Virus record (IMG/VR): IMGVR_UViG_3300025655_000128
Location: 1 to 36,263 of that record
Reading direction: 5' to 3' (one strand)
From: a virus
Length of the DNA: 36,263 nucleotides
Shown here: piece by piece, positions 6,871-13,697 of the stretch
How positions within the stretch are numbered: the first letter of the stretch is position 1
Layout of the letters: each line of letters starts with the position of its first letter
Program-made: the position numbers and the translations under genes
The notes under the pieces: model-generated
The model's input: only the letters and a program-made list of their open reading frames with translations
Told to the model about the DNA's origin: nothing
Database searches by the model: none

Positions 6871-6895
6871 CTTTTAGTTCTTCAAGTTTAGTCAT
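6596..6895 (-). CDS. alanine-rich repeat protein, MTKLE family, first and longest copy
   Basis: 99 residues: MTKLEELKAVYEAAIVAAY, then 60 residues of Ala with regularly placed Arg, Asp and Tyr, ending YEAELKYQEEKEND. Nearly 40 per cent alanine by eye, predicted as one long amphipathic helix. The stop TAA is read from the start region of the next copy (AATGACTAA). The preceding gene ends with the same (E)KKND-stop overlap, so every member is translationally chained. Cytoplasmic; function unknown. Confidence 0.7.
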   Translation of the reverse strand: MTKLEELKAVYEAAIVAAYNIRDDACAAVDEACADARAARAAAYAARAAAREACAAAEDANTAWYAADAARSAANAAAARAARDAYEAELKYQEEKEND

Positions 6896-7088
6896 TCTTC
6901 TTCTCCCACTGTTGTTGTAGTTTATCTAAGGTCACAGACGAGATAATTACTTCGTAACCCGCCAGAGGGCCTTCTAGAATCAAGGCGACCCCATACCCCG
7001 TGTGGCGTGAGTCTGCTTCAGTTAACACGATGTCAAGATCAACCTCGGCCTCAAACCCTTCAATCGTTGTGTAAACTCGCTTGTCCAT
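6888..7088 (-). CDS. small protein preceding the alanine-rich array, unknown
   Basis: 66 residues, MDKRVYTTIEGFEAEVDLDI, then a Gly-rich middle and VTLDKLQQQWEKKND. It looks like a small beta-rich domain with a C-terminal helix. It begins inside the upstream gene (29-base overlap) with AAGGAG upstream. Its last codons overlap the MTKLE start exactly as the array members do with each other. No family recognised. Confidence 0.65.
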   Translation of the reverse strand: MDKRVYTTIEGFEAEVDLDIVLTEADSRHTGYGVALILEGPLAGYEVIISSVTLDKLQQQWEKKND

Positions 7089-7362
7089 ACCACTCTCCTT
7101 CTATGTTATAGTAACGCTGGTAGATGTTTTCCAACCCAGCCTTGTCAGGATGTTTCCGAACCCACATACCAGTTGCAGGTTCAAAATGTTTTTTAAAGAA
7201 GTTATCCAGCTTACGATTACCAGTTGCTATAGCTGTGTCAACAAGGTAAGATAGCTTATCGTACTCTGCATCAGACAGTATGCTGTGGTCTTTATACTCA
7301 TAAGCATAAGCAGCGACAGAGAGCCTTATTCGTAGCCCAACCTGATCGCTCTTAAGCGACAT
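7060..7362 (-). CDS. small helical protein with ligase-like SDAEYDKL motif
   Basis: 100 residues. The segment HSILSDAEYDKLSYLV resembles the start of NAD-dependent DNA ligases (the Ia domain SDxEYDxL), but nothing of the ligase catalytic core is present. The rest, KLDNFFKKHFEPATGMWVRKHP, is basic and aromatic. It may be a small NMN/NAD-site-like or DNA-binding protein; I only note the resemblance. It overlaps both neighbours. Confidence 0.6.
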   Translation of the reverse strand: MSLKSDQVGLRIRLSVAAYAYEYKDHSILSDAEYDKLSYLVDTAIATGNRKLDNFFKKHFEPATGMWVRKHPDKAGLENIYQRYYNIEGEWYGQASLHND

Positions 7363-7762
7363 AGTAACGATCTTCTAGGCAAGTCCAAGCGTCACTGAGC
7401 AGGGCCTCGGAGTAACTTACCTCTTTAAACTCCCCCAAGAGTTCATCCTTTGTGTCAAGCTTGTTGTAAACAAGACAAGCCTGTACCGCTGAAGAACGAG
7501 GTGTTCGAGGGTTTAACTGAAGAAAACTCTCTTGGCTTTTAACATAGCCCGAGTTTAAGACATTCTCTACAAAGTCATTGTAGTCCATCATAACAATAGG
7601 TTCAAGATAACCTTTGTAATAGCCCATCCCGAGCTTTGGGTTATACGTTAGCTTATTCATTGCCCGCAAGGTATCTAGGTGACGATACAGTTTTGCAGCA
7701 AAGTGAATCTGCCAAGGGTTGTCGAAAGAAAAGATAATGTGGTTGTTGATAAGCTTAGTCAT
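7352..7762 (-). CDS. hypothetical protein downstream of DNA polymerase
   Basis: 136 residues, soluble, with many aromatic residues (NPWQIHFAAKLYRHLDTL, MGYYKGYLEP). No recognisable active-site pattern. It starts 18 bases after the DNA polymerase stop, behind AAAGGATAAAAAAAC, so it is read from the same message and may serve replication. Confidence 0.65.
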   Translation of the reverse strand: MTKLINNHIIFSFDNPWQIHFAAKLYRHLDTLRAMNKLTYNPKLGMGYYKGYLEPIVMMDYNDFVENVLNSGYVKSQESFLQLNPRTPRSSAVQACLVYNKLDTKDELLGEFKEVSYSEALLSDAWTCLEDRYYVA

Positions 7763-7780
7763 GTTTTTTTATCCTTTAAA

Positions 7781-9589
7781 TTAGTGCACTTCGAAGTAGT
7801 CTGAGCCGACGTTACAATCGCCGCAGTCCATAATAGTAATACCATACTGTTTAGGTGCTTCTCGGAAACATTCCATAATAATTTCCCGTGCTTGTTCTGT
7901 TTGATCTTCTCGAACTTCTACTGAATGTTCATCGTGGTAGAAAAGTAAGTGACTAAAATCAATGTTTGCTTCCTTTAGCTTTTGATCAATCATTACCACA
8001 GTGGCTTTCATTACCACAGCCTCTGCACCTTGAATTAAATAGTTGAGTGCTTTGTGTTGGCTGTCTGTGAAGATTGGTCTGTCGTCTAAGCCAGGAATAT
8101 ACCCCTGTTCTTCCGCTATGTGCTGAACTTTTGAGATTAGCTTTTTAAGCTCAGGGAAAGCGTTAGTGAACTTGTTCTTTAGCTTTGTTCCTTCTTTCTC
8201 AGGGACATTAAGAATAGACCCAAGTTTTTTACCCCCTGCACCGTAGAGGTAAGCAAAGATAAAAGGTTTAGCTAAAGCTCTAGAACAACCCAGTACGTCA
8301 GCGTTTTTCTGATGAATGTCACCCTCAAGAACTTCTCTAGTGTAGTCAGGGTCTTTCATAAAGTGTGCAAGAAGCCTAAGCTGGCAACCAGCAGAGTCAG
8401 CGCTAACAATTTTGTAACCTGGTTTTGTTACAAACAACCTGCGGATTTCAGGCCCAAGGGTCGCCTTCCCGCTTGGCAAGTTAGCAATAATCTTGTGGGT
8501 TTGTCTAAAGGTAGGTGTACCTACGTTAAACACATCTCCATGAATACGCCCCTTCTTGTCAACATACTCAAACCAACCCCTCATAATAGAGTGACGAGAC
8601 CGCAGAGTATAGTATTCCATCAAAGCCTGACCTACATCTCCAAGTCCTTCCAAGGAACTATCTGAGAGCTTTGGCGAGACTTTGATAAACTGGCCATTGA
8701 TCTTTTTCCAGTTCCACTCGTCCGGTTTCCATCCAAGACTATCAAGATACCTCTTAACAGTATCAGTGTTGCCGATGTCCCCAGTAATAAACTCAATTCG
8801 GTTGAACTCCCCCCAGACAGGGCAAGTATCAACAGTGACGCTATCATCAAGCTGAAACCAATTACGCATCCATGCAAGCGGTTTTCCAACTTTCGTAAAC
8901 TTTGGTGATTTCGGGTCATTGTCTACTTTCTTTACTCTTGCAAGTAATTTGGGGTTAATGAAGTTTTCAATGTCCTTCATTTTATACTCTACATGCTGAA
9001 CTAACTCCTTTGCCGCTGCTAAGTCAAACTGCCAACCTCCCTGACATTGTTCAACCATAATACGATCCATCTCCATCTCTAAGCGAAGTGCTTTTAAGAT
9101 CTTCTTGGAGCCAGCCGCAGCGGCATACTTCTTTGTTTCTTCAATGAGATACTTGTAAACACGAGTCCCTAGTCGCACGTCTTGCTTCATGTACTCAAAC
9201 ATATCCTCGTTAAACTCTTCCCAACCTCCAGTGTAATCTCCTTTTTGATCCCCAAAGAAGTTACCCCAAAGCTTTAGGCTATGACCAAAGCCAAAACGAC
9301 GGTAGTTAAGAACTTGAGACATTACTTTAGTACACTGCACCACTGCCTTCGGCTCCCAAGGTTTCTTGTAGTACTTTTTAGAAAGAATGTTTAGCGCTGG
9401 GATGTCATACCCCAACGCATTATGTGCTACAATAACCTCTGCTTTGTCTAACAAAACAAGGAACTCTGCAAACTCATAGTCCCTAAACCAATACTCTTGT
9501 CCTGTGTCTACATCAATGGCTCCTGCACAATGAAATTTAGATACTGTAGGTAAAAGGCCATTGGCCTCGATGTCAATTACAAGTTTCAT
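7781..9589 (-). CDS. family A DNA polymerase with 3'-5' exonuclease (T7 gp5-like)
   Basis: 602 residues against about 704 for T7 gp5. Exo I is DIEAN (Asp6, Glu8), Exo II is in NALGYDIPAL (Asp62) and Exo III in YMKQD (Asp137). Polymerase motif A is ADSAGCQLR with Asp398, the O-helix R437-K441-F445-Y449-G450, and motif C YHDEHSVEV with Asp553. It should copy the phage genome with proofreading. Two details stand out: Gln403 where most family members have the steric-gate Glu, and Phe445 where T7 has Tyr. The shorter length suggests that the T7 thioredoxin-binding loop is reduced or absent. Start at 9589 behind TAGGAGAACTT. Confidence 0.96.
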   Translation of the reverse strand: MKLVIDIEANGLLPTVSKFHCAGAIDVDTGQEYWFRDYEFAEFLVLLDKAEVIVAHNALGYDIPALNILSKKYYKKPWEPKAVVQCTKVMSQVLNYRRFGFGHSLKLWGNFFGDQKGDYTGGWEEFNEDMFEYMKQDVRLGTRVYKYLIEETKKYAAAAGSKKILKALRLEMEMDRIMVEQCQGGWQFDLAAAKELVQHVEYKMKDIENFINPKLLARVKKVDNDPKSPKFTKVGKPLAWMRNWFQLDDSVTVDTCPVWGEFNRIEFITGDIGNTDTVKRYLDSLGWKPDEWNWKKINGQFIKVSPKLSDSSLEGLGDVGQALMEYYTLRSRHSIMRGWFEYVDKKGRIHGDVFNVGTPTFRQTHKIIANLPSGKATLGPEIRRLFVTKPGYKIVSADSAGCQLRLLAHFMKDPDYTREVLEGDIHQKNADVLGCSRALAKPFIFAYLYGAGGKKLGSILNVPEKEGTKLKNKFTNAFPELKKLISKVQHIAEEQGYIPGLDDRPIFTDSQHKALNYLIQGAEAVVMKATVVMIDQKLKEANIDFSHLLFYHDEHSVEVREDQTEQAREIIMECFREAPKQYGITIMDCGDCNVGSDYFEVH

Positions 9590-9620
9590 AAGTTCTCCTA
9601 GCTTACTTGTTGGTTTTTAT

Positions 9621-9821
9621 TTATTCGGTTAGCTTGCGCATCTCTGTTGCCATGTTAAACAACAGGTAGGCGAGTTGTTCAGCATACTCATCTGAGATAG
9701 CTCCTTCTAAAAACATTGCTGACCAATGCTCTAGAGACTCCGCCAAGTGCGTGTAATCCTTTCCGTCCATATCAAAGGTCATGTTTTTTAGTTCTTCAAA
9801 CGTTACGTTGTTGTTGTTCAT
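9621..9821 (-). CDS. 66-residue acidic helical protein, unknown
   Basis: From the ATG at 9821, behind GTGGAG: MNNNNVTFEELKNMTFDMD, then a helical C-terminus HLAESLEHWSAMFLEG...LAYLLFNMATEMRKLTE. A longer reading from 9905 is rejected because that stretch codes for another gene in a different frame. Ends 31 bases before the polymerase start. Function unknown. Confidence 0.6.
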   Translation of the reverse strand: MNNNNVTFEELKNMTFDMDGKDYTHLAESLEHWSAMFLEGAISDEYAEQLAYLLFNMATEMRKLTE

Positions 9822-9963
9822 CGTTGATCTCCACTTCTGCTTCTTTGTAAAACTCATAGGATTTGTAGGCTTGGAAAATAGCCGCTCGTCTGGGCAAGTC
9901 ATCAAACCGTTCGTACATTTTTGCCATACGCCTAATGTAGGCTAGCTCAACTTTCTTTAGCAT
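9796..9963 (-). CDS. 55-residue basic/aromatic small protein
   Basis: Hand-translated: MLKKVELAYIRRMAKMYERF, then a helical YKSYEFYKEAEVEI stretch, ending QQQRNV. It starts 17 bases inside the previous gene with GAGGG upstream and overlaps the next gene start by 26 bases. A predicted helical, positively charged N-terminus suggests nucleic-acid or protein binding, but no family is recognised. Confidence 0.55.
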   Translation of the reverse strand: MLKKVELAYIRRMAKMYERFDDLPRRAAIFQAYKSYEFYKEAEVEINDEQQQRNV

Positions 9964-10210
9964 TTGGAAGCCCTCTAATCTCTAACAACTCTTTGGTGGT
10001 TAGCTCACGAGTAACCTCGTAAACTTCTATATCTTCGATGGGAAAGCTAAAGTGAAAGTAGTCAGTAGCCCGAAGTGCCAACCCAAGTTCTTTCTTACTA
10101 TCATAGTAGTTAACGGAACAACCATCGTAGCCGTTATCTTTAAGTATAAGGTATTTAACGCTCATTGCCTCGTTCTCCTTAAAAGCATCAATATTTTTTT
10201 GACTAATCAT
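9947..10210 (-). CDS. hypothetical protein, 87 residues
   Basis: ATGA overlap with the upstream stop supports the start at 10210. An internal ATG at 10165 with an excellent AAGGAG nine bases upstream is an alternative and would give 72 residues beginning MSVKYLILKDNGYDG. The body looks like a small alpha/beta domain (FHFSFPIEDIEVYEVT, then TTKELLEIRGLP). Function unknown. Confidence 0.65.
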   Translation of the reverse strand: MISQKNIDAFKENEAMSVKYLILKDNGYDGCSVNYYDSKKELGLALRATDYFHFSFPIEDIEVYEVTRELTTKELLEIRGLPNAKES

Positions 10211-10413
10211 ACTAAATCTCCATTTACAAAGTCAGGCCATACCTCGTCTTCTCGTTTAATTGTTATTGCCAAGTCCTCAAGTTGACCGTAGGCCTCAATG
10301 TGGCTTTCTGCGTGAGCTAAGTAGGAGTGTTCTCCGAATTCCCAATCCTTCAAGTCTTGCTGCATTGTTCTCATTACACTTTCTAGAACATCTAAAATTT
10401 CTTTATTTGTCAT
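10207..10413 (-). CDS. hypothetical helical protein, 68 residues
   Basis: MTNKEILDVLESVMRTMQQDL followed by a His-rich middle (GEHSYLAHAESHIEAYGQ) and an acidic end. Predicted all-helical. Starts ten bases inside the DUF3310 gene end with AAGGAG upstream. No family recognised. Confidence 0.65.
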   Translation of the reverse strand: MTNKEILDVLESVMRTMQQDLKDWEFGEHSYLAHAESHIEAYGQLEDLAITIKREDEVWPDFVNGDLV

Positions 10414-11140
10414 TGTTACTCTCCTTTTCCAAGATTTCTACCATACGGTTTGCATACCAAGCAATCTTCTTGGCATCTTGTAGTTTAGCATCTTTCTTAC
10501 CAATGCGAAAAGAGTACTTGAATACGTGGCCCATAGTGTGCGCCTCAATGCCAGAGAGGTGTGCTAGAGCGTACTGCATGACATCCATATACTCCAACCC
10601 ATCGGGGTGCTCCTCGTAGGCCTCTGGTGGGATAATCTTGTAGTGCTTCGGGTTGATAATCTGCTCCTGAGTCCACTTGTCCATCTCTTCAAACTTTCCG
10701 TGGAAGTCAAGAGCTTTCTCAGCAGACCTCTTCTTCTCTTCTTTATCAGCAAGCGTATTGTAGCTTAAGGCGTCTTGGAAGTCCTTGTAGCCATACTCAT
10801 AAGGGTCGAGTTCTTCGACTTCACTGCTTTCTTTCTCAAGATACTCAGCATAGCCAAAGTTACCTGTTTCTGGTTCAACAATCTTCATACCATCTTCCTC
10901 TTGCTGCATAAGTTCATTCATAATACGACGTTCCACTCGGTTGTAGTTATTAAGCATTAGCCAGTCCGCCCACTGTTTGATTGATTCTCTTGATTTCAGA
11001 TACTCTGATTTTTTACCAGCAACAGCATAAATCATAGATCCCGGGAGTAAACTACTCCATAAGTCTATTGCACCTTGAAAACTATCTGTTGTAAGGGTTA
11101 CTTCCCCTGTCTTTTCAAAAACCTTATAGATCGGCGTCAT
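10403..11140 (-). CDS. DUF3310 protein (T7 gp1.7 nucleotide kinase-like domain) with N-terminal extension
   Basis: 245 residues. The C-terminal third (about 160-240) has the DUF3310 pattern: INPKHYK, then DGLEYMDVMQYAL, SGIEAHTMGHVFKYSFRIGKK, and DAKKIAWYANRMVEIL. T7 gp1.7, which shares this domain, is a dTMP/dGMP kinase, so a role in making dNTPs from host breakdown products is plausible. The first 150 residues are unlike that family and highly acidic around 85-115; their role is unknown. Start behind AGGAGAG. Confidence 0.8.
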   Translation of the reverse strand: MTPIYKVFEKTGEVTLTTDSFQGAIDLWSSLLPGSMIYAVAGKKSEYLKSRESIKQWADWLMLNNYNRVERRIMNELMQQEEDGMKIVEPETGNFGYAEYLEKESSEVEELDPYEYGYKDFQDALSYNTLADKEEKKRSAEKALDFHGKFEEMDKWTQEQIINPKHYKIIPPEAYEEHPDGLEYMDVMQYALAHLSGIEAHTMGHVFKYSFRIGKKDAKLQDAKKIAWYANRMVEILEKESNNDK

Positions 11141-11318
11141 TGTACTCTCCTGCTTTAAGCTCTTGTACTTTCATTTTAAGCTCGGCCTTGTTAGCAAATC
11201 CCATTGCTTGTGCTGCCATTTGTTCAGCATCATAACGACTAAAACCCGCATCATACTCTAGTATAGCTGTTCGCTCTTCAAACAAACCATCTAATTTCAA
11301 ACCTTTTAGTTCTAACAT
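11124..11318 (-). CDS. small phage/plasmid-type protein (ILEYDAGFSRYDAEQMA)
   Basis: 64 residues with ERTAILEYDAGFSRYDAEQMAAQA, a short segment I recall from small replication-associated proteins of phages and plasmids (often as a tail on primases). It would form two helices. No enzyme motif. It overlaps the DUF3310 start by 17 bases and shares one base (TAATG) with the upstream stop. Confidence 0.65.
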   Translation of the reverse strand: MLELKGLKLDGLFEERTAILEYDAGFSRYDAEQMAAQAMGFANKAELKMKVQELKAGEYNDADL

Positions 11319-11683
11319 TATACATAAGCCTCTATAATAGGGTGGTTTCCTTGCATACTCAAAACAGCTACTGCTGCAGAGAGGATCTCTTCTTTAGTGT
11401 CAGCTAACACAAAGCTGTTGTTTTTGTAGGGGTTATAGGAGATACGGAAAGGGTTGCCAGAAGAAAGAAACCTCGCTTCTGTTAAATGCCCTACCACAAA
11501 GGCATGAACATTTTTCTTTTTGTCTTGTAAAACCTGATCTCGTCCTGCTTGTCTTACGACAAACTTAGGTAGGGCTACTACTACTGAGTCTTTATGAGCG
11601 ATAACTTTCCCGTAATCACTCGTCTCACGGGACTGGATTGAGAAGATGTTTTTGTGTAGATTCCAGTAAACTGCTACTTTCAT
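11318..11683 (-). CDS. conserved phage protein (VYWNLHK / ISYNPYKNNSFV type)
   Basis: 121 residues beginning MKVAVYWNLHKNIFSIQS with the middle VVVALPKFVVRQAGRDQVLQ, NVHAFVVGHL and later FRISYNPYKNNSFVL. From memory this is a widespread phage family near replication genes with no known activity; the conserved Asn-Pro-Tyr-Lys and Gly-Arg-Asp suggest nucleotide or nucleic-acid contacts, as inference. Weak ribosome site; probably coupled to the upstream gene, whose stop abuts this ATG. Confidence 0.7.
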   Translation of the reverse strand: MKVAVYWNLHKNIFSIQSRETSDYGKVIAHKDSVVVALPKFVVRQAGRDQVLQDKKKNVHAFVVGHLTEARFLSSGNPFRISYNPYKNNSFVLADTKEEILSAAVAVLSMQGNHPIIEAYV

Positions 11684-11845
11684 TTAGTATTCCACTTCTT
11701 CTTCTAAAAGGGTTACTTTATATACTTTTATGTAATCCCTGCTTCTAGCATTTTTAGCTGAGTCTAAGCAAACTTTTAAAGAGGGGCTACTAAAGTCAAG
11801 TTTGTCCCCTAACCAAACTTCATAATAAGTTTCACGTTGTTGCAT
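11684..11845 (-). CDS. 53-residue small protein with strong ribosome site
   Basis: Hand-translated: MQQRETYYEVWLGDKLDFSS, then a charged helix SAKNARSRDYIK and VYKVTLLEEEVEY. AGGAGG lies four bases before the ATG, the best site in this part of the window. Stop TAA abuts the next ATG. Looks like a tiny beta-alpha-beta fold. Function unknown. Confidence 0.65.
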   Translation of the reverse strand: MQQRETYYEVWLGDKLDFSSPSLKVCLDSAKNARSRDYIKVYKVTLLEEEVEY

Positions 11846-11846
11846 G

Positions 11847-12239
11847 TTAACCTCCTGCTACTTCATTCCAAATACGTTGATCATTATAACATGTATGCCC
11901 CTTTGGCCTCAACGCAGCTTCAATTTGTAGAGCCTCCTTTTTATTAAGATTTACTCCAATGATCCTGATACCAATAAGGTCTTTTGGTCGAAACAAGTCA
12001 AGCATTTGGATTACCTTACGACGACGAGGACGCAACCCTTTAGCACATTCTTGACTTTCAATACGATAACGCTCCATAATAACCTCGTAAGGAGCAATAC
12101 CAACATACCCCCACTCAATGTCTTTTGGGTTCCAGTTGTCCCCCTTACCCTTGTAGTACAAGTGATAAACATTGTAAGTGCTCATTTTTTCAATTATGTG
12201 AAAACGTTTCATTTCTTCTGAGTACCAGCGATTAGCCAT
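11847..12239 (-). CDS. GIY-YIG-like protein
   Basis: 130 residues. YNVYHLYYKG (22-31) and GYVGIAP (44-50) are spaced like GIY and YIG motifs. They are followed by a candidate catalytic Arg in ERYRIE and a C-terminal QIEAALRP with Glu107 in the position of the metal-binding Glu. Basic stretch PRRRK in the middle. Likely a small nuclease. It differs clearly from the GIY-YIG gene at 1188-1658, so the two are not recent duplicates. Confidence 0.55.
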   Translation of the reverse strand: MANRWYSEEMKRFHIIEKMSTYNVYHLYYKGKGDNWNPKDIEWGYVGIAPYEVIMERYRIESQECAKGLRPRRRKVIQMLDLFRPKDLIGIRIIGVNLNKKEALQIEAALRPKGHTCYNDQRIWNEVAGG

Positions 12240-12244
12240 TTTAT

Positions 12245-12439
12245 TTAAGCTCCTTTGTTTAGTTCAGAGTTCAAGTTTTCTAGATAAGACATCGTAATCT
12301 CTTCTTGTCGTTGTTCACGGCTAATATTACTATCAGGGTTCTCCTTGAACTCTTCCTCTGCCCATAGAAAGATGATTGCCCTAGTAAGCTTAATCAGTTC
12401 TTCTTCTGAGTAGGTCAAAGTGCTTTTCTTGTAAGACAT
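12245..12439 (-). CDS. small acidic helical protein, unknown
   Basis: 64 residues, TYSEEELIKLTRAIIFLWAEEEF at the N-terminus and a charged helix SREQRQEEITMSYLENLNSEL. Predicted two helices. Clean AAAAGGAAA site before 12439. No family recognised. Confidence 0.6.
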   Translation of the reverse strand: MSYKKSTLTYSEEELIKLTRAIIFLWAEEEFKENPDSNISREQRQEEITMSYLENLNSELNKGA

Positions 12440-12454
12440 GGTATTTCCTTTTGA

Positions 12455-12733
12455 TTAATCATCTATGTCGTTGTAGTTTAGAACTTCAACTAGCTGCCCT
12501 GTGAGAGGTACTAACTCTACATACCAGCGGATTCGATTAACGACCCCTCCCAGGCGGAAAGAAACAAGCTCAACGACCTTTATCATGTCTCTTACTGAAT
12601 GTGCTGACATATAGAGGTGAGGGTCGTTTCGTGTTTGGTAGTACGAAGGGTTATCGAGCATTTCTTGAGGGTTGTCTAAGTTGTCTTGGTCCATCATAAA
12701 GAACCGTGCGATTTCTAAGCCTTTATATCTCAT
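12455..12733 (-). CDS. hypothetical protein, 92 residues
   Basis: MRYKGLEIARFFMMDQDNLDN followed by a mixed C-terminal domain (MIKVVELVSFRLGGVVNRIRWYVEL). No catalytic motif, no membrane segment. Starts 13 bases after the deoxyribosyltransferase-like gene, behind AAGGAG. Confidence 0.65.
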   Translation of the reverse strand: MRYKGLEIARFFMMDQDNLDNPQEMLDNPSYYQTRNDPHLYMSAHSVRDMIKVVELVSFRLGGVVNRIRWYVELVPLTGQLVEVLNYNDIDD

Positions 12734-12745
12734 TAGTAGTACTCC

Positions 12746-13186
12746 TTATAGAGAATAGTCAATAGCAGCATCAATAGCGTCTTGAAGCGAGTCGTGTACT
12801 TCAGTAGCCATGGCTGTCATAAACGGGTTTAACTTGTCTTCTGGGTTCTTGAACATGATGATGATTTTGTTCTTCATGTGTGAGAACATAACCTCTGCCG
12901 CTGTTCCTTGTGCTTTAGCGTGAGGATGGTCTCGCATGTCTGTCAAGAGTACTTCACAACGAGCAATGTCACGAAGGTCTTGACGGAAGATGCGGTTAGC
13001 TATGTTGTCTGATAGCCCGTTGTCATCCAAGCTTTGCTCATGGAAGCTAATTCGGCGGGTAGGATCAAGACAAAAGACGTCAGCAGCCTCTAGTTGCTCT
13101 GTAGCAACGTCCCGCCATCCTTTCATCTCTTTCCCAGTAAAGCCAGCCATTGGTCCAGCTAGATAGACTCCTCGTAGTAGGTTCAT
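12746..13186 (-). CDS. nucleoside 2-deoxyribosyltransferase-like protein
   Basis: 146 residues. The N-terminal VYLAGPMAG (7-15) and the later QGTAAE (93-98, with candidate nucleophile Glu98) match the nucleoside deoxyribosyltransferase fold, which exchanges bases on deoxyribonucleosides or hydrolyses nucleotides. A role in base salvage or modified-nucleotide handling fits its place among DNA-metabolism genes. Members of the superfamily vary in substrate, so the exact reaction is open. Start behind AAGGAGGAAG. Confidence 0.8.
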   Translation of the reverse strand: MNLLRGVYLAGPMAGFTGKEMKGWRDVATEQLEAADVFCLDPTRRISFHEQSLDDNGLSDNIANRIFRQDLRDIARCEVLLTDMRDHPHAKAQGTAAEVMFSHMKNKIIIMFKNPEDKLNPFMTAMATEVHDSLQDAIDAAIDYSL

Positions 13187-13347
13187 TCTTCTTCCTCCTT
13201 ATTTGTGATGCTTGCTGCTAAGTTCCAAGCCATTACAGCAGCAATACTAGCCATAGCCTTTTCTGAACTCTCCAAGTTATCAAGCCATGCATGGAGTTCG
13301 TCCCAGTCAGCAGGGGTGTGAAAGAATCCTAACTCTGCTATTTTCAT
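13183..13347 (-). CDS. 54-residue small protein, unknown
   Basis: Hand-translated: MKIAELGFFHTPADWDELHA, then WLDNLESSEKAMASIAAVMA and a lysine/glutamate end KEEEE. Predicted helical. Start shares a base with the upstream stop (TAATG) and its stop overlaps the next ATG (ATGA). Its last codons contain the AAGGAGG used by the deoxyribosyltransferase-like gene. Confidence 0.65.
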   Translation of the reverse strand: MKIAELGFFHTPADWDELHAWLDNLESSEKAMASIAAVMAWNLAASITNKEEEE

Positions 13348-13631
13348 TAAAACAACTCCTCTTCTTCAAATCGAACTTTGATTACTTCGTTGTGAGCCTT
13401 TGCTATTGCAATTTCTTGCATCCATCTTGTTGCTTTGATTTGAGGGTAGTCTTCGGATAAACCTGCTGTAATCTCTTCACGCTTACATGCAATGATGTTT
13501 TCTCTGTTTAATATGTGGCTCTCACCTCGAAACAATACTTTGTTGTTTTTTGAAGCATTGTAGATAGTGTACTTGATGAGTTTGCCATCGGTACGGCGGT
13601 TTTTTGTGTAAATCTTATTAAAGTTTGTCAT
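13347..13631 (-). CDS. small basic protein, unknown
   Basis: 94 residues from the ATG at 13631 behind GAGGTAACACT. A reading from 13682 would begin inside a candidate promoter and is not chosen. Contains IYTKNRRTDGKLIKYTIY and a helix RWMQEIAIAKAHNEVIKV. Possibly nucleic-acid binding because of its basic beta strands; no family recognised. First gene after a candidate phage promoter. Confidence 0.6.
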   Translation of the reverse strand: MTNFNKIYTKNRRTDGKLIKYTIYNASKNNKVLFRGESHILNRENIIACKREEITAGLSEDYPQIKATRWMQEIAIAKAHNEVIKVRFEEEELF

Positions 13632-13666
13632 AGTGTTACCTCTTGGTTGACGTATTTGATAATAAA

Positions 13667-13694
13667 AGCAGTTTATACACATGCTTAGGTGTTT
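13667..13694 (-). promoter_or_regulatory. candidate phage RNA polymerase promoter, site 1
   Basis: Plus strand begins AGCAGTTTATACACAT and continues GCTTAGGTGTTT. It matches site 3 (18978) at 26 of 28 positions and sites 2 and 4 less fully. It fills the gap between SSB and the next gene on the same strand, 36 bases before that start. Non-palindromic and about the length of T7-type promoters. Confidence 0.6.
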
Positions 13695-13697
13695 CTA

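Noticed and set aside
9822-9905. Upstream extension of the 9621-9821 gene
   Set aside because: The extra stretch overlaps in another frame with the 9796-9963 gene and has no ribosome site, while the ATG at 9821 has GTGGAG.
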